Source of the DNA: Bimastos eiseni
Taxonomy: Eukaryota; Annelida; Clitellata; Crassiclitellata; Lumbricidae
Assembly: GCA_959347315.1 (NCBI GenBank)
Contig: OY365806.1
Span: 30,704,156-30,768,155 of the forward strand
Direction of reading: 5' to 3'
Length of the DNA: 64,000 nt
The notes under the pieces were generated by a model, which saw nothing but the letters and a program-made list of their open reading frames with translations, was not told the origin of the DNA and searched no databases. The position numbers were made by a program, and so were the translations under genes. Positions 48,146 through 59,725 of the stretch are shown piece by piece (positions within the stretch are counted from its first letter, which is position 1; every line of letters starts with the position of its first letter).

Positions 48146-48894
48146 AATAAAATTTAAAAAATATAAAATTAAATTAAAATATGTATATATGTTTGCAGTA
48201 AACATCATATTAGCTAGCGCAGAGAGCCTCTGAGTAAATTCTTGAAGAGGCGCTATATCATGTGTTTATATGATATCAATCAATCAATCAAACTATGTTT
48301 TACAATAGTATACATGTGTATGTGGGCCTACGGGTATGACATGTACAACGAAGTTGTACACGTATTTATGTGTGTGCAGCATATGTATGCATGTATGTAT
48401 GCATGCATGTTTGTATGTATGTGGCAACAGCTTGCTAAGCTTGGCTTCTCATTAGTGATTGAGACTTTCCCTGCTTACATTTATTTCTCTATACACACTG
48501 ACCGTGACTTTATTGTCACACTTGACCATTCCGCCACGGCGCCACGTTCACGGAGTATATATTTATAATTTATCTAGCCTGCTTCTTTCAACTGAGACGG
48601 CTCAGAGCCATCAGCTCGTAATCTTAATCTCCAAGCTTTTAAGGCGCCATTCGAAAGATAAGCGCAGGGCACCAGCTTATTCACGAGTGCTGCATCAACT
48701 CAGAGGGGTTGTCCAAAGGATAGTCCGTGCACGGTTATAGAGGCTGCATGGCTTCCAGAAGATGTCTCTCCTTCTGTTTTATCGTTATAATTCATGCATT
48801 TGTCTGCTGCCGCTATGACTACTTTAGCTCACTTCTGCTTAATTAAAATACTAAAATGTAGTAGATATTTATATAAGGAATTTAGAGGAGCTAT
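48146..48894. other. Element debris, no gene
   Basis: GAGCCTCTGAGTAAATTCTT then GAAGAGGCGCTATATCATG at about 48222-48263, followed by ATCAATCAATCAATC, is another LINE/SINE 3' tail. Near 48655-48690 AAGCGCAGGGCACCAGCTTA recurs in variant form at about 53750. Confidence 0.5.
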
Positions 48895-49340
48895 AAATAG
48901 AGTGGAGCTACGAAGCATGATTACACAAGACGCGAGTTGCCATGAAAAGCTCAAGAGAAGAATAGGAATGGGAAAAGATATATTTTACAAAAGAAAATAA
49001 CTTCTGAGAGGAAAACTAAATAGAAACTTGAAAAAGAAAATGAATAAAACGATGATTTGGAGTGTGGTCCTTTACGGATCAGAGACATGGACAATGAGAG
49101 GAGACAATAAAATAATATTAGAAGCATTGGAAGTGTGGATTTGGTCCAGATTGGAAAAAGTTAGCTGGACAAAACACAGGACCAACGAAAAGGTACCATG
49201 CATATGGTAGGAGATAAAAAACAATGATGAAGACAATAAGAGAATTACAAACCAGATGGATTGGACACGTACTAAGAGGCGACTCCCTGCTATGAAACAT
49301 CATGAAGGGAAAAATGAAGGGAAAGAAAACAAGAGGATGA
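48895..49340 (+). mobile_element. Second non-LTR (RTE-like) LINE C-terminal fragment
   Basis: Frames read ELRSMITQDASCHEKLKRRI then GMGKDIFYKRK, then after a stop LLRGKLNRNLKKKMNKTMIW and SVVLYGSETWTM, then LEALEVWIWSRLEKVSWTKH, and GHVLRGDSL. This is the familiar C-terminal order of RTE-type LINEs but of a different subfamily from 42735-43292 (LYGSETWTM against LYGCETWVM). It has several stops and shifts and is inactive. Confidence 0.85.
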
Positions 49341-49964
49341 CCGGAAACAATAATTTAGGACTGGATATCAATCAATCAATGAATAAATGCAATTTATATA
49401 GCGCTTCTTCAAGATTACTATTCAGAGGACCTCCCGGTCAAAAAGGAAAGTCTTAAGAAGTTTATAGAAAGAGCCAGACAGGTCAGATGGGAGGTTGTTC
49501 CAAACACTGGACCACAATTCCGAAAGCTTTATTTTTGCCTGGTGACGGTATCAGTCTATGAGCATGTGCAACCACAAAATCGCCTCTCGAGGCCGAGCGA
49601 CGAGATCGGCGACCAGAGGAAGCCGAAATTAAGGTTAACAGTTAAGAGGATAATGGAAGGAGCGGCTTCAAGAGGATGAAAGAAGAGGTCCAGACCAGAT
49701 AGTAGTGGCGAAATTGGACTTGCGAACCTGTCAATAAGGCATAAAATTAAAGGAAAAGAGGAACTGTATTTTAAATATATTTTTCAGTTCTCTTTGTACA
49801 CTTACGCCTTCAGAGATATACCTAACTTAACAAGCAGCATCTGACATCATCAAAAGAACGATTATGTCTTTTTGCAATATAATGCAATTTGAAATTTCAC
49901 AAATAAACACCGTATACACAGACTATGTAGTTTTTTCCTATTAATTTCATCTTCTTAATCGTCT
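49341..49964. other. LINE/SINE tail in reverse, otherwise nothing
   Basis: ATCAATCAATGAATAAATGC followed by AATTTATATAGCGCTTCTTC (49365-49410) is the reverse complement of the common tail plus its tetramer repeat, so an element in minus orientation abuts the RTE-like fragment. The rest is unrecognised. Confidence 0.5.
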
Positions 49965-50015
49965 CTTTCTTCTTTTTCTTCTTCTTCTTCTTCTTCTTCT
50001 TCTTCTTCTTCTGCT
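49965..50015. repeat. (TTC)n microsatellite
   Basis: About fourteen TTC units; the poly-Lys frame on minus is an artefact. Confidence 0.95.
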
Positions 50016-50482
50016 TTTTAATATTATAATCATCATAGCTTTTGACGCATTTTTGTGGTCTCATAAAACCTGAAGAATCCTGTATGCTTTGATGTAACGA
50101 AGAAATCATAATACTAATAGTAATACTAATAAAATAGCGTTCAAAGGCTTTTTCGCCACTTGTAAGACCGACGAGTACATAGGCCATTCCAGACTACATT
50201 TTCTTGTTCTTATTAATGCAAAAATTATAAAAATAATTATTAGTAGTATTATCATTATATAATAAAATAATTATTATTATCTGTTTTTATTATTACTATT
50301 TTTTATTTGTCAGCATCAGAGTATATTGGTATGCTTATGAACTGACAAACTGTTCCTCATGAAAATTGTTGCTATTATTGTAATTATTATTGTAATTAAT
50401 ATTTTTAACCGAGGTAGTTATGATCCCTCAGGCTCTTAAAACTATGTTCGAAGATTGCGCAGTCTGGAACTAATTATCATTA

Positions 50483-50566
50483 TTTGAAATTCTTGAAATT
50501 TGAAATTCTTGAAATTTGAAATTCTTGAAATTTGAAATTCTTGAAATTTGAAATTCTTGAAATTTG
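50483..50566. repeat. 16-bp minisatellite, five units
   Basis: TTTGAAATTCTTGAAA repeats five times and abuts the 3' end of the minus-strand SINE, so it looks like an expanded SINE tail. Each unit contains TTCTTGAA, a TTCnnGAA dimer, but the spacing does not continue as a proper heat-shock element. Confidence 0.9.
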
Positions 50567-50567
50567 A

Positions 50568-50752
50568 TATCGCCCTTCTTCCAACATTTTTGCTCAGAAG
50601 TGCACGCAGCGCAATTGCAGTTGTACTGCAGAACAATTGTACGCGAAGGACTTGCTCAAAGTCTCTACACAGTGACCGACGCCTCGGACGATGGTCCTCA
50701 GCACACACTGAGTGTTACGGGCCGACCGTTCTAACCGATCAGCCACCGTGAT
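50568..50752 (-). mobile_element. tRNA-derived SINE, copy 2
   Basis: On the minus strand it starts TCACGGTGGCTGATCGGTTA with an intact box A. Box B is damaged (GAGGACCATCG where the other copies have GCGGGTTCGACCCTC). The body and the GGGCGATATCAAAT end match the other copies. The 5' end abuts an ATT microsatellite. Confidence 0.9.
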
Positions 50753-51200
50753 AATAATAATAATAATAGTAATAATATTATTATTACTGTTGTTATTATT
50801 ACTGTTATGGCTATTATCATTTTTATTATAAATAAATTTATTTAATTGAAAACCATCAGACATAGATATAGAGACATTAGTTTGTTATTATTATTATTAT
50901 AATTATTGTTATTATTATTAATACTATTATTATTATTATTAGTGTAAGCTATTGTATAAAAATGAAGACTATGGCGTGAATTGATGAAACATGATATCAA
51001 AACTAATTATAATTATTTTTATTATTATTGCTATTATTATTATTATTTTTATTATTATTATTTATTATTATTATTATTATTAGTTTTATTATCATAACAA
51101 CAATAATAATAATAGTTATTATTATTATACGTATAATGTTTCACATTGTGCTGTTATCGCCCATATTAGCGAGCTAAGTAAATGGTGGCACTGTCCTGAA

Positions 51201-51231
<31 letters not shown>

Positions 51232-51485
51232 TATTACTATTATTGTTACTGTTATTATTATTATCATCATCATGAATATAATCGTTATTATCATTAATGT
51301 AATTTGTGTTGTTAATCCTAAATATAAAATTAAAAGGATGACTGTTTACGCAAGGAAGATGGCTAAAGCCTACCTCGTAAAGCAATCGCGTTTAGAGTTA
51401 TAGTTGTAGCAACATGCTGGCCGAAAAATAATAATAATAATTATTATTATTGTTGTTATCATTATTATTATTGTTGTTGTTGCTG
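50753..51485. repeat. ATT/ATA-rich microsatellite region
   Basis: Successive ATT triplet runs (about 50750-50800, 50885-50940, 51010-51120, 51198-51270, 51428-51485) with short unique pieces between. Poly-Asn frames are artefacts. Confidence 0.9.
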
Positions 51486-53808
51486 CTGCTGTCTTTTGCC
51501 TTTGATGCCAATAATAATATTTTCGTTGTAGAAATTGTGCACCGAAATGTAAAAGTGCAACTTTATAGCTGATCCGAGGGCACGTGTAGCGTGCACGAGC
51601 ACATGTAGTGTCGTGTTAAAGAGATTGTTGAGAGATGTCAAATCAATTATCCCAGTCCGGTTGCCATGGAAACCATAAGGTGGAGGAGAAGGCAGAGAAT
51701 CAGCTGATGAGGCGGGTTTCGTTGGGAACGAGATTGCCATCGATTGACTCATTTTGCAATTAGCCGTATTGTCAGACACTGATTTTCTACAACTACACGA
51801 ATTAATTGAACTCACCTTAGCCACTTTTCGCAGATCACTTTTACCAGATCCAGTTCAAATGAGCTGAAATGAATTGGCACCGAATCAGCTGCAGAGGTTT
51901 CGAACGACTCCGTACTTTATTCCAAGTCCTGTAAGAATTCGATTCTTACCCAATCACAAGGTTACGATTCGATCTTGGTATTTCGACAGATACTGGACCT
52001 AAATAGCTGCACTTAATGAACTGACTCAGCGCAACGAACGTTTTTTCTCGGACTCTGTTTGGCACGTTTGCTGCATTCGTGCCACTTTTCATAGAAATTT
52101 CTCATTGCATGATAAACTCCAGGAATTCTCTTAACACCCGCTGCTCATCAGAGTAAAGATCGATTTATATAACGTCTGAATGTTCTGAGCACTTTTCTCG
52201 ATTTTCCTATAGCGCTTTCTCAATGCTTCTGTGGCACTTCTCTTCAATTCTTCAGTAGCGCTTTTCTCAGTGTCTTATCGCTTTTCGATGCTCCATGGAC
52301 TCGTTCTTGAGCCGCTAGTTATCGTCCTTTGCTGCAGCAGTCACCATTCATCGTCCGCCTGTAGCAACACTGGTCAAACAACCGGACACTTGAAATTCGC
52401 TCAACGACCACTGACTGGTCATTCAGTCGGGACCCGGTCTTCCTCCGCCCGACCGACCGAACGGGAGGTGAGGGGCGGGCCGCTGCTGCGCCGGGGCGGG
52501 CACGGGCGTAGATGGGAAGGCGGATTCGACAACGCTTACCGCCGGCTTACAGGTGCGCTGGGCGGCCAGGGCCAATAGCTGGGCTCCGATGTCGGATATT
52601 GGCGGTTGGAGGCGGACCAACGGAGGCGGATGGAAGACCGGAGAGGGTCGGACTTGGGACCGCCTGGAATACGCCCGTGGATACGCCCGATGAAACGCCT
52701 TTACACGTTCCAGTTGTGGATTGTACATTCCACGCAGCAGCAGAAACAGTAGCAAATACAACGGCATCGAATTCTAGCGACCTATACACAATGCTGGACA
52801 CGTGTGACACAGGAATAAATATACGCATAGGGGTTCATCTATGTATAAGATTATATGTATAAGATTATATGTATAAGATGTGTGCAGATGTAGGTTAAGA
52901 TGACGATGCTTACGATGATGACGACGATAAAATTAGTCAACGCGATGGTCCAGCACAGTGTTTTATATAACTGGGTGTCGCAAGACTCAAAGGTGCCGTG
53001 AACATGCTCTAGGGCTCTGTAGGGATGACGCAGCAGGCCGCATGGATAATATTCCCGCAGCCTTTCTTGTCAAAAAATGGAGAAGCACCAATTATTGAAA
53101 TAGGCCATGAACTATTTGCTTAAACTTAACATTGCACAGAAGATATTGAATCACATGCGTTTGATACAAGAAACGGTAGAATATCAAGAGAAATTTCGAC
53201 TTCACTTATACCCCATGTAAACTCAGCGCCAGTGAGTACGCTGGTCGGTGAGACGATCAGACGGCGAGGAAAGGTCTGACCACCTGCCCTCATACGCTGA
53301 GGCTAAGAAAACTGAGGTCGCTATAGCACCTCATACGATGATTATTGGCTTTAGAGACTCAAATCTTTCTCATATGATTGCTTCCTATGTAATGTATACA
53401 CACTGACACTTACTTATAAAGTCCCCCTACGTGAGGATTGTGAGCCATGACACTTGTATGGCGCTTTAGAAGTCTATCAGTCACCGACGAATCATTATTG
53501 TCTTCTAAATACAGAAAGAGCAAGTGCAGCAATTTAAACTCAACTAATACGTTCGTATAAATATCTGCTCTGCCATCCATGGCAACCGTTGGATATCGCT
53601 AAGGCCTGTATCTTTTAGGTTTGTATTGCAATACGATGGTGCTAAAATAGCTATCGCTGGTTAAATATGATGAACTAGAGATTAAAATGTCTTACCGTGT
53701 TTAATCATAATTGAAATGTCCAAATTTGTAAAGCTCAACTATAGAATGCCAAGCGCAGGGCACCTGCTTATTCACGAGCGCCGTCAAAGGAAGACCAGTT
53801 GCCAGATA
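51486..53808. other. No gene recognised; GC-rich block at 52400-52720
   Basis: At 51834-51800 the minus strand reads GTGGCTAAG then GTGAGTTC, a perfect donor consensus, but no exon can be built around it. The 52400-52720 block is GC- and CpG-rich with 114-116-codon frames on both strands and no recognised domain; its composition would fit a promoter or regulatory element upstream of the Sp exon. TATAAGATTATATG is tandemly repeated near 52845-52878. Confidence 0.4.
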
Positions 53809-53872
53809 ATAACACACACACTCTCTCTCTCTCTCTCTCTGTATATATATATATGTGTGTGTGTGTGTGTGA
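53809..53872. repeat. Compound (CA)(CT)(TA)(TG) microsatellite
   Basis: ACACACACA, then CTCTCTCTCT, then GTATATATATATATG, then TGTGTGTGTG run directly into one another. The CA and TG arms can pair to form a hairpin. Confidence 0.95.
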
Positions 53873-54457
53873 TATTTCAACCAATGACTTTCAGTACATG
53901 CACATTCATATTTGAATTCGCGAAAATGCAAAAATGTAGCATAGAAATCTGTGTGCATCGAGGAGGCCTTTGAACAAGCAGTCTCGGCCTCTTTGGCATG
54001 CAGTCCAGCATATAGTAACCACTGCATGACCCATCGCAAGCCATGATATGAAGACATATGTATATACACAGAGGAGAGCAACTCGTGTGGCCAGAACTAT
54101 CAACGGATGGCGCTGCTTATTCGTGGTTATTCGTGGGTGGGTCTTAACAGCGTCCGATGCCAATCCGTAGGAGTCTCAGTTGATGAGGCAGAGGTATATA
54201 GCATCCCGCATCAGTCGGGGCGGCAGAGTATCGTCCTGTCTGCTTAAGACTCTGGCCTCGACCAGCAGGAGTGGAGAAGGAATGGAGTTTAGCAGCAGGA
54301 AGGCAGTCGCAGCTGGAAAGGTTCGAACCCCGAAGACAGGGATCATCTACATTTCGAGGAGAGATACAGGATATCGGCCGAAAGAATGTATGCGTAAATG
54401 CAGATCTCTCTATGTCTGGGTGGACTTCAGTGGATATAGAGGAACCAATGGACAGAA

Positions 54458-54545
54458 GGACGGACGGACGGACGGACGGAGAGATGGACGGATGGACAGA
54501 CGGATGGACAGACGGATGGACAGACGGATGGACGAATGGATGGAC
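54458..54545. repeat. (GGAC)n and 12-bp GATGGACAGACG array
   Basis: Six GGAC units pass into GATGGACAGACG units. Asp/Arg-rich + frames and a Ser/Val/His-Pro minus frame are artefacts. Confidence 0.9.
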
Positions 54546-54784
54546 GAAGGTTTTTATACACAGATGCACGAATGGACCAGTATGGGACGGTTGTTTAAAA
54601 GATCGACGATCGTTTGCATATATACGTATGTTCTGTCAGTGTGTTGGTGGGTGCATTGGTGGATTGTTTGACAGATGATTGGATGCATAGCTGAATAGAT
54701 GGATGTAGATATGATCGATTGAGTGGTTCAATGCGAGAATGGGTGGATAACTGCTAACACATATTGATGCATAGATGCATGGGA

Positions 54785-55070
54785 GGAAAGAGAAAAAGAG
54801 TAAGAAACAGACAGAAAGAGATAAAAAAGAGAAGGAAAGAGAAAGAATGAAAAAGAAAGAGATATTAGCAGATGGAAAGAGATATAAACAGATATAAACA
54901 GACAGAAATAGCAATGAGGACAAAGAAACAGAAAGAAAGAATTAGAAAGATTGAGAAAAAAAGAGAAAGAAAGAGAAACTAAACGAAAGAAGGAGAAAGA
55001 AGTAGAAAGAAAGAGAAAGAAAGCATAAAGGAAATAATATAAAGAAGGAGGAAGATACAAAGATCAAGAA
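54785..55070. repeat. Purine-rich (AGAAAG)n tract
   Basis: About 285 bp of AGAAAGAGAAAG-type sequence with scattered pyrimidines. Minus-strand Phe/Ser/Leu frames are artefacts. A run of eleven G lies just to the right at about 55141. Confidence 0.85.
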
Positions 55071-56224
55071 AGAAATATAGAGACAGCAATCTGGCGGCAC
55101 AGAGAGATGAAGAGAAACAGAAAAAGAGAGAACGCGCAATGGGGGGGGGGATAGTTTTGGCCCAGGGCCGGAAATTAATTGCCTGTAAGATTTCGGGGCA
55201 ACATACGTCGCTTCTCTAGCCAACCGAATTTTACCCCAGAAATCGTTCTCACCCCGGGGGAGGATGCCGGGTGAGAACAGCTCATTAGGCCCGCGCGTTG
55301 ACCTATTATTGGGCGTTCAGCGGGTTACTCTCTCCCCAATTCTTTCCCCCATTCACCCTTTCCCCCATTCAATACAAACTGTGCCGTCTGTTAGAGAACA
55401 GTGAGTCGCACCAAGTGCAATAAGATCGGTCTGGATATAAAAAGTGATGCCTAAATCTTTTACGTGCTACATGTATTGACCTATAATAATTGTGAAATAA
55501 GAGACCTAGCACTTAGGAGGATAGTCATAAAGGTCATTTAACTCTGTTGGCTAGGGTTCAATTGTTATCTAGCCGAGATTTTGAAGAAAGAGGAAAGCAA
55601 TAGACTGACACCATTTGGTCAAAGATGTAGCCTTTATATATTTTGAAAACATTATTATTATTACTGTTGTTGTTGTCGTCGTCGTCGCCGTCGTTGTTGT
55701 TGCTGCTGTTGTTGTTATTGTTGTTTTTGTGTAATAAAAGGCCTTTGATCCCAGCCAATCATGCAACAATTACACTGACTTCACATCCGCGCTCGTCACG
55801 CATTCAAAGTTCCCCTTCTACTTGTGTCATACCTCATACATATATGTGTGTGTCATACCTACTCTGGAAATCTCCCTTCCCCGTACATGGCATAGATGGT
55901 CATGTTGTGTTCTCTATCCAACTCTAAAAGACTTTGATAATTCCAGGGGTTTTTACAGTAGACCTACTTCGCACAAACCAGAAGTTTGTAAACCACGCCC
56001 CTTCTCGGTCTCAGGAGCAATACATACAAGGTCAGTTCGTCAATGTTCATATTGTTACTCAATTTAAATAAAAAATAATAACTTATCTATTTACATTGCG
56101 GTGTGACTATAGGAGTGTCGCGAAATACAAATCGTGCAAAACTTGCTTACAATTTGCTAAAGACAGACATATATTTTCAAATGCATCAATCAAGGCTCAT
56201 AATCCAACCATTTACGTTTATTTT
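55071..56224. other. No gene; (TTG/TCG)n microsatellite at 55660-55735
   Basis: Apart from the GTTGTTGTCGTCGTCGTCGC-type repeat nothing is recognised. Confidence 0.55.
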
Positions 56225-56560
56225 ACGACACACACGTCAACGCTGGCGTAATTATATCCGCCTCAAGGTGGATGACGTCATTCTCACGACGTCATTCGCC
56301 CATAAGTCTTACTCTGCCCAATGCGATCGTGCCCTCTCCCTTCACGGCAGTCGACTCGGGCTCCTCTGTATAGGGCGCGCGCAACCGTCGCCGCCACTGT
56401 TCCTGGCGACATCCAGCGCCTACACTTATTGAGCGATAATTAGGGGTAAGCGACGCAGCGAACGGGGTGCGATGTTTCACCCCAGCCCTCTCGGAGACGG
56501 GGTAATTTATCATTTTCGCCGACGCCCTCTGGCGAGGTTACGTGGCGTTAGATTGTGTAG
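56225..56560. promoter_or_regulatory. CpG-richer block, possible regulatory element
   Basis: CpG density is above the neighbourhood (GGCGCGCGCAACCGTCGCCG at about 56371). GTGGATGACGTCATTCTCAC and GACGTCATTC contain two perfect CRE-like TGACGTCA/GACGTCA words at about 56273-56297. No protein is recognised. Confidence 0.3.
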
Positions 56561-56775
56561 ACGTAACGCATTAGAAACGGAACCATTTCAGTCTGAAGGA
56601 ACAGCATGGAACGCTGTAGAGCTGCAAATTAAAGATGGGACAACCTAACAAAGGATTCCGTTGTTGGGGTGGGGTATACGTACCTCGGAATTGGGGTCGT
56701 TTCTAACAATAGCTCAGATTTACCATCCAGTTTCTGTAATGTCTGTTGACAGCAGGCACTATGTATGAGCATGTG

Positions 56776-57002
56776 TGGCATGGTGGCCGATTGGTTAGAG
56801 CTGTCGGCCCGTAACACTCAGTGTGCGCTGAGTGAGCGGGTTCGACCCTCGTCCGAGGCGTCAGTCACTGTGTAGGGACCTTGAGCAAGTCCTTCGCGGA
56901 CAATTGCTCTGCAGTACAACTGCAGTTGAGCCGTCGAAGCCTGAACTATACTGTAAGAAGGGCGATATCAAATAGCAGTTGTATTGTATTGTTGTATTGT
57001 AT
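56776..57002 (+). mobile_element. tRNA-derived SINE, copy 3
   Basis: The best preserved copy: box A TGGCCGATTGGTTAGAGC, box B GGGTTCGACCCTC, body ACCTTGAGCAAGTCCTT and GCAGTACAACTGCAG, end AAGGGCGATATCAAAT, then a (TTGTA)n tail. It could still be transcribed by pol III as both boxes are intact. Confidence 0.92.
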
Positions 57003-57934
57003 GAGGTTGCCTGAATTCTGCAAGACCTTATATAGTTGCCTGATGATATTTGAACACCTCCGTCGGTGGAAGCCAAGACACTTGGTTCTCATAAGTAGAC
57101 AAAGACGACGAACTGCCAGTCCCAAGCCCTGAAAATTGAGGATGATGATGTCACCTACTCTGGCAGCCATAAGATGTCGCTAAACACCATGAACTAGTAA
57201 GACAACATTTTCTTGAGCGTCCCGCGACAAACAGCTCCATTGAGTATAAAGAGTTTGCTACCTCGTGTCCCCTTGGAAACTCTATCCCTTTAAGCATACG
57301 AGAGATTGAGAGTGGTTGGCCAATCCCTTTCCTTCCCATCTTATAGCTCCTTTAGCCAACAGGATGTGGTCAGCATAGCCTACTCATTATAGTAAAGTAA
57401 TTTTTCCATCAATATATTTATATAACAAGAGTAATGTCTGGATACTTTGGTTGGGTTGTATGTAAATTTGTATATAGGCCCATGTTGTATACGTTTATAT
57501 CTGAGCATTTGCATTAAGTTCTATTCAATATCGTTTATTGTAGCGATAGCAGACATCATTCAATGCATAAACGTTAAATATTGTAAACTACAGGCTACAA
57601 AAGAATCCCAAAAGAGATCGAAATCCCACTGCCATGGAAGGAACACCCGAGTAGCAGAATTAATAAAAGAAAAGATAAGAAAACCACTTATTAATAATAT
57701 TAGCGCTATCTCTTACAGTATGGTCACCCAGGTATTGAACTGTCGACCTATAGATGCCAGAAAGTTGCTCGTAGCAGAGTTATATATAGGCGCTGCATGT
57801 TCAGTTGGTCAACGTGTTCATCCAACGCCTGCCAAGGCGGTGCATTTCTATAGCGGTCGGTATATCCTAATCTTAGAATAAGTTGAGTTCAGACGCCAGT
57901 GATAAGATGCTCGCATGGCTCTATTACGCACTAA
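57003..57934. other. No gene recognised
   Basis: A 144-codon + frame at 57447-57881 has no motif I know. The sequence is AT-rich and unique-looking. Confidence 0.5.
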
Positions 57935-57937
57935 TAT

Positions 57938-58090
57938 TTCTCAACTGCAACAATCTAAATGAGTGATTTTCTCTAATATCTCAATCTGTCAAAATTACAC
58001 TTTACATACAAGCGGTGAACGGATAAAAAGTCAACCTCTATAGAAATACTTTAATAATTTGTACACTAATGTATGCATTTTAATCGAATA
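57938..58090. repeat. Direct repeat including a mariner end, unit 1
   Basis: TCTAAATGAGTGATTTTCTC... through the mariner terminal repeat to ACTTTAATAATTTG matches 58346-58470 at an offset of about 400 bp. The homology extends some 70 bp outside the terminal repeat. Confidence 0.8.
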
Positions 58091-58290
58091 TGAAACAAAC
58101 TTCAGTTCAGTTTAACTATTGTGAAGCGCATATTTTGCATTTATGAGTTATAATGTGTGCTAAACATGCCCTAATTCGGCCTCAACGCACGCACCAAGAC
58201 GCACTTGCCGCTGAGCGAGTACTGCTGAATCGGTTATACAACTCGATCAAATTCGTCCCATGTATATATGATACGTTGACGCAATTCACG
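58013..58290 (-). mobile_element. Mariner 3' end, third copy
   Basis: On the minus strand DVRELRQRIIYTWDEFDRVV followed by a stop and remnants of the C-terminus (58290-58160), then UTR, then the terminal repeat CGGTGAACGGATAAAAAGTC at 58013-58032. It is the same family as 31913-32170; 5' truncated and dead. Confidence 0.8.
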
Positions 58291-58345
58291 GACGTCACAT
58301 ATATCCTTTGTCTTGTATATACATACATGTATATAAACTCAATTT

Positions 58346-58470
58346 CAACCATCTAAATGAATGATTTTCTCTCGTGGCTCAATCAGTCAAAATTTTCCTT
58401 TATATAAATGGTGAACGGATAAAAAGCCAACTTCTAAAGAAATACTTTAATAATTTGTCAAATAATGAAC
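58346..58470. repeat. Direct repeat including a mariner end, unit 2
   Basis: Second unit: TCTAAATGAATGATTTTCTC, then TGGTGAACGGATAAAAAGCC at about 58407, ending after ACTTTAATAATTTG. The rest of the mariner copy is missing. Confidence 0.8.
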
Positions 58471-59400
58471 AGTTCGTCGAGATAAGGTTAAAGGTAAAAT
58501 TACTTCGCCAATTGTGTTAAAATTTATACAATTCTTCAAGAGTTATATCCGAATAATTTGTTATATAAATTGTACTAATAATTACTGTAACTGTGGGAAG
58601 TGAAGAACGAAATTTTTTTTAATTGAAATGAATCAATACTTATCTTAGACCAACACGGCGTCTCAAGACAGACTCGGCTTTTGGAAGTCTAGGCCTATCC
58701 ATTGAAAATGATATCGCCAAAAATCTAGACTTTTCTGTTATAAGTATCGATTTCGCCGATAAAAAGGAGAGACGGTTAACTTCGGTTATTAATTAAAGTT
58801 ATTTTTTGTTCTTGTTTGTGTTGAATGTTTTTGTTGTAATTTTGTTGATTCTTCATTTTTTATGCATAAATTATATACTTATATACTTTTATCTTTGGAG
58901 TCTGCCAGTCTGGACATAATTGATGGGTTTTTGGTACTAACAATCGATAAAAATAGTTCCATTTTCTCATTTTGAAAGGGACGCCCGAAAAGATTCCGCC
59001 CATAGGTCGCAAGATGGCTAAGACCGGCTCTGCACTCAGCGCTATAATTTAAAACTTCCTTCATTTTTGTTTCTCTAGTCTTTCGCGTCTTACATGTAAT
59101 GCATTGCATAGAATTTGTTAAGATATAATTTTTGCATTCTATCCACATATACACAGCCAACGGTGCCATGGGACCGTGGGAGTCTTCGATGAACGCCTTT
59201 ATCTATGACAGAGCTGTCTGCTTCTCTAAGTATTTTGTCGCCATTCATATACATAAAGATGCACGCATTGCAAAGCGCTGAGCGAAGTCATGCACTGCAA
59301 GCAGTTCCATGTTGAAAAATTTTTAAACTTTCCTGATCTGTTAGAGACTCGAGTCTACCATTCTGAATATACGTAAAGACCGGGTGTACGTGCATCTGAT
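58471..59400. other. No gene recognised
   Basis: AT-rich sequence. The 96-codon minus frame at 58879-59169 has no recognised domain. Confidence 0.5.
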
Positions 59401-59404
59401 GCAC

Positions 59405-59725
59405 ACATGTATGTATGTATGTATGAACGTATGTATGTATGTATGTATATATGTATGTATGTATGTATATATGTATGTATGTATGTATATAAGTACGTAT
59501 GTACGTATGTTGGCATGTATGTATGTATGTATGTATGTATGCATGAACGTATGTATGTATGTATGTATGTATGTATGCATGTACGTATGTATGTATGTAT
59601 GCATGTACGTATGTATGTATGTATGTATGCATGTATGTATATATGTATGTGTGTATGTATGTGCGTATGTATGTGTGTATGTATGTATGTATGTTTGTAT
59701 GTATGTGTGTGTGTATGTATCTGGA
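59405..59725. repeat. (GTAT)n tetranucleotide array
   Basis: About 320 bp of GTAT units with GCAT, GAAC and GTAC variants. As four is not a multiple of three and no unit phase makes a stop, all six frames are long and meaningless (poly-Tyr/Met/Cys/Val, poly-His/Thr/Ile). Confidence 0.95.

Noticed and set aside
50483..50566. Heat-shock element array
   Set aside because: TTCnnGAA dimers are present, but the next GAA-TTC spacing is one base short, so continuous nGAAn arrays do not form.
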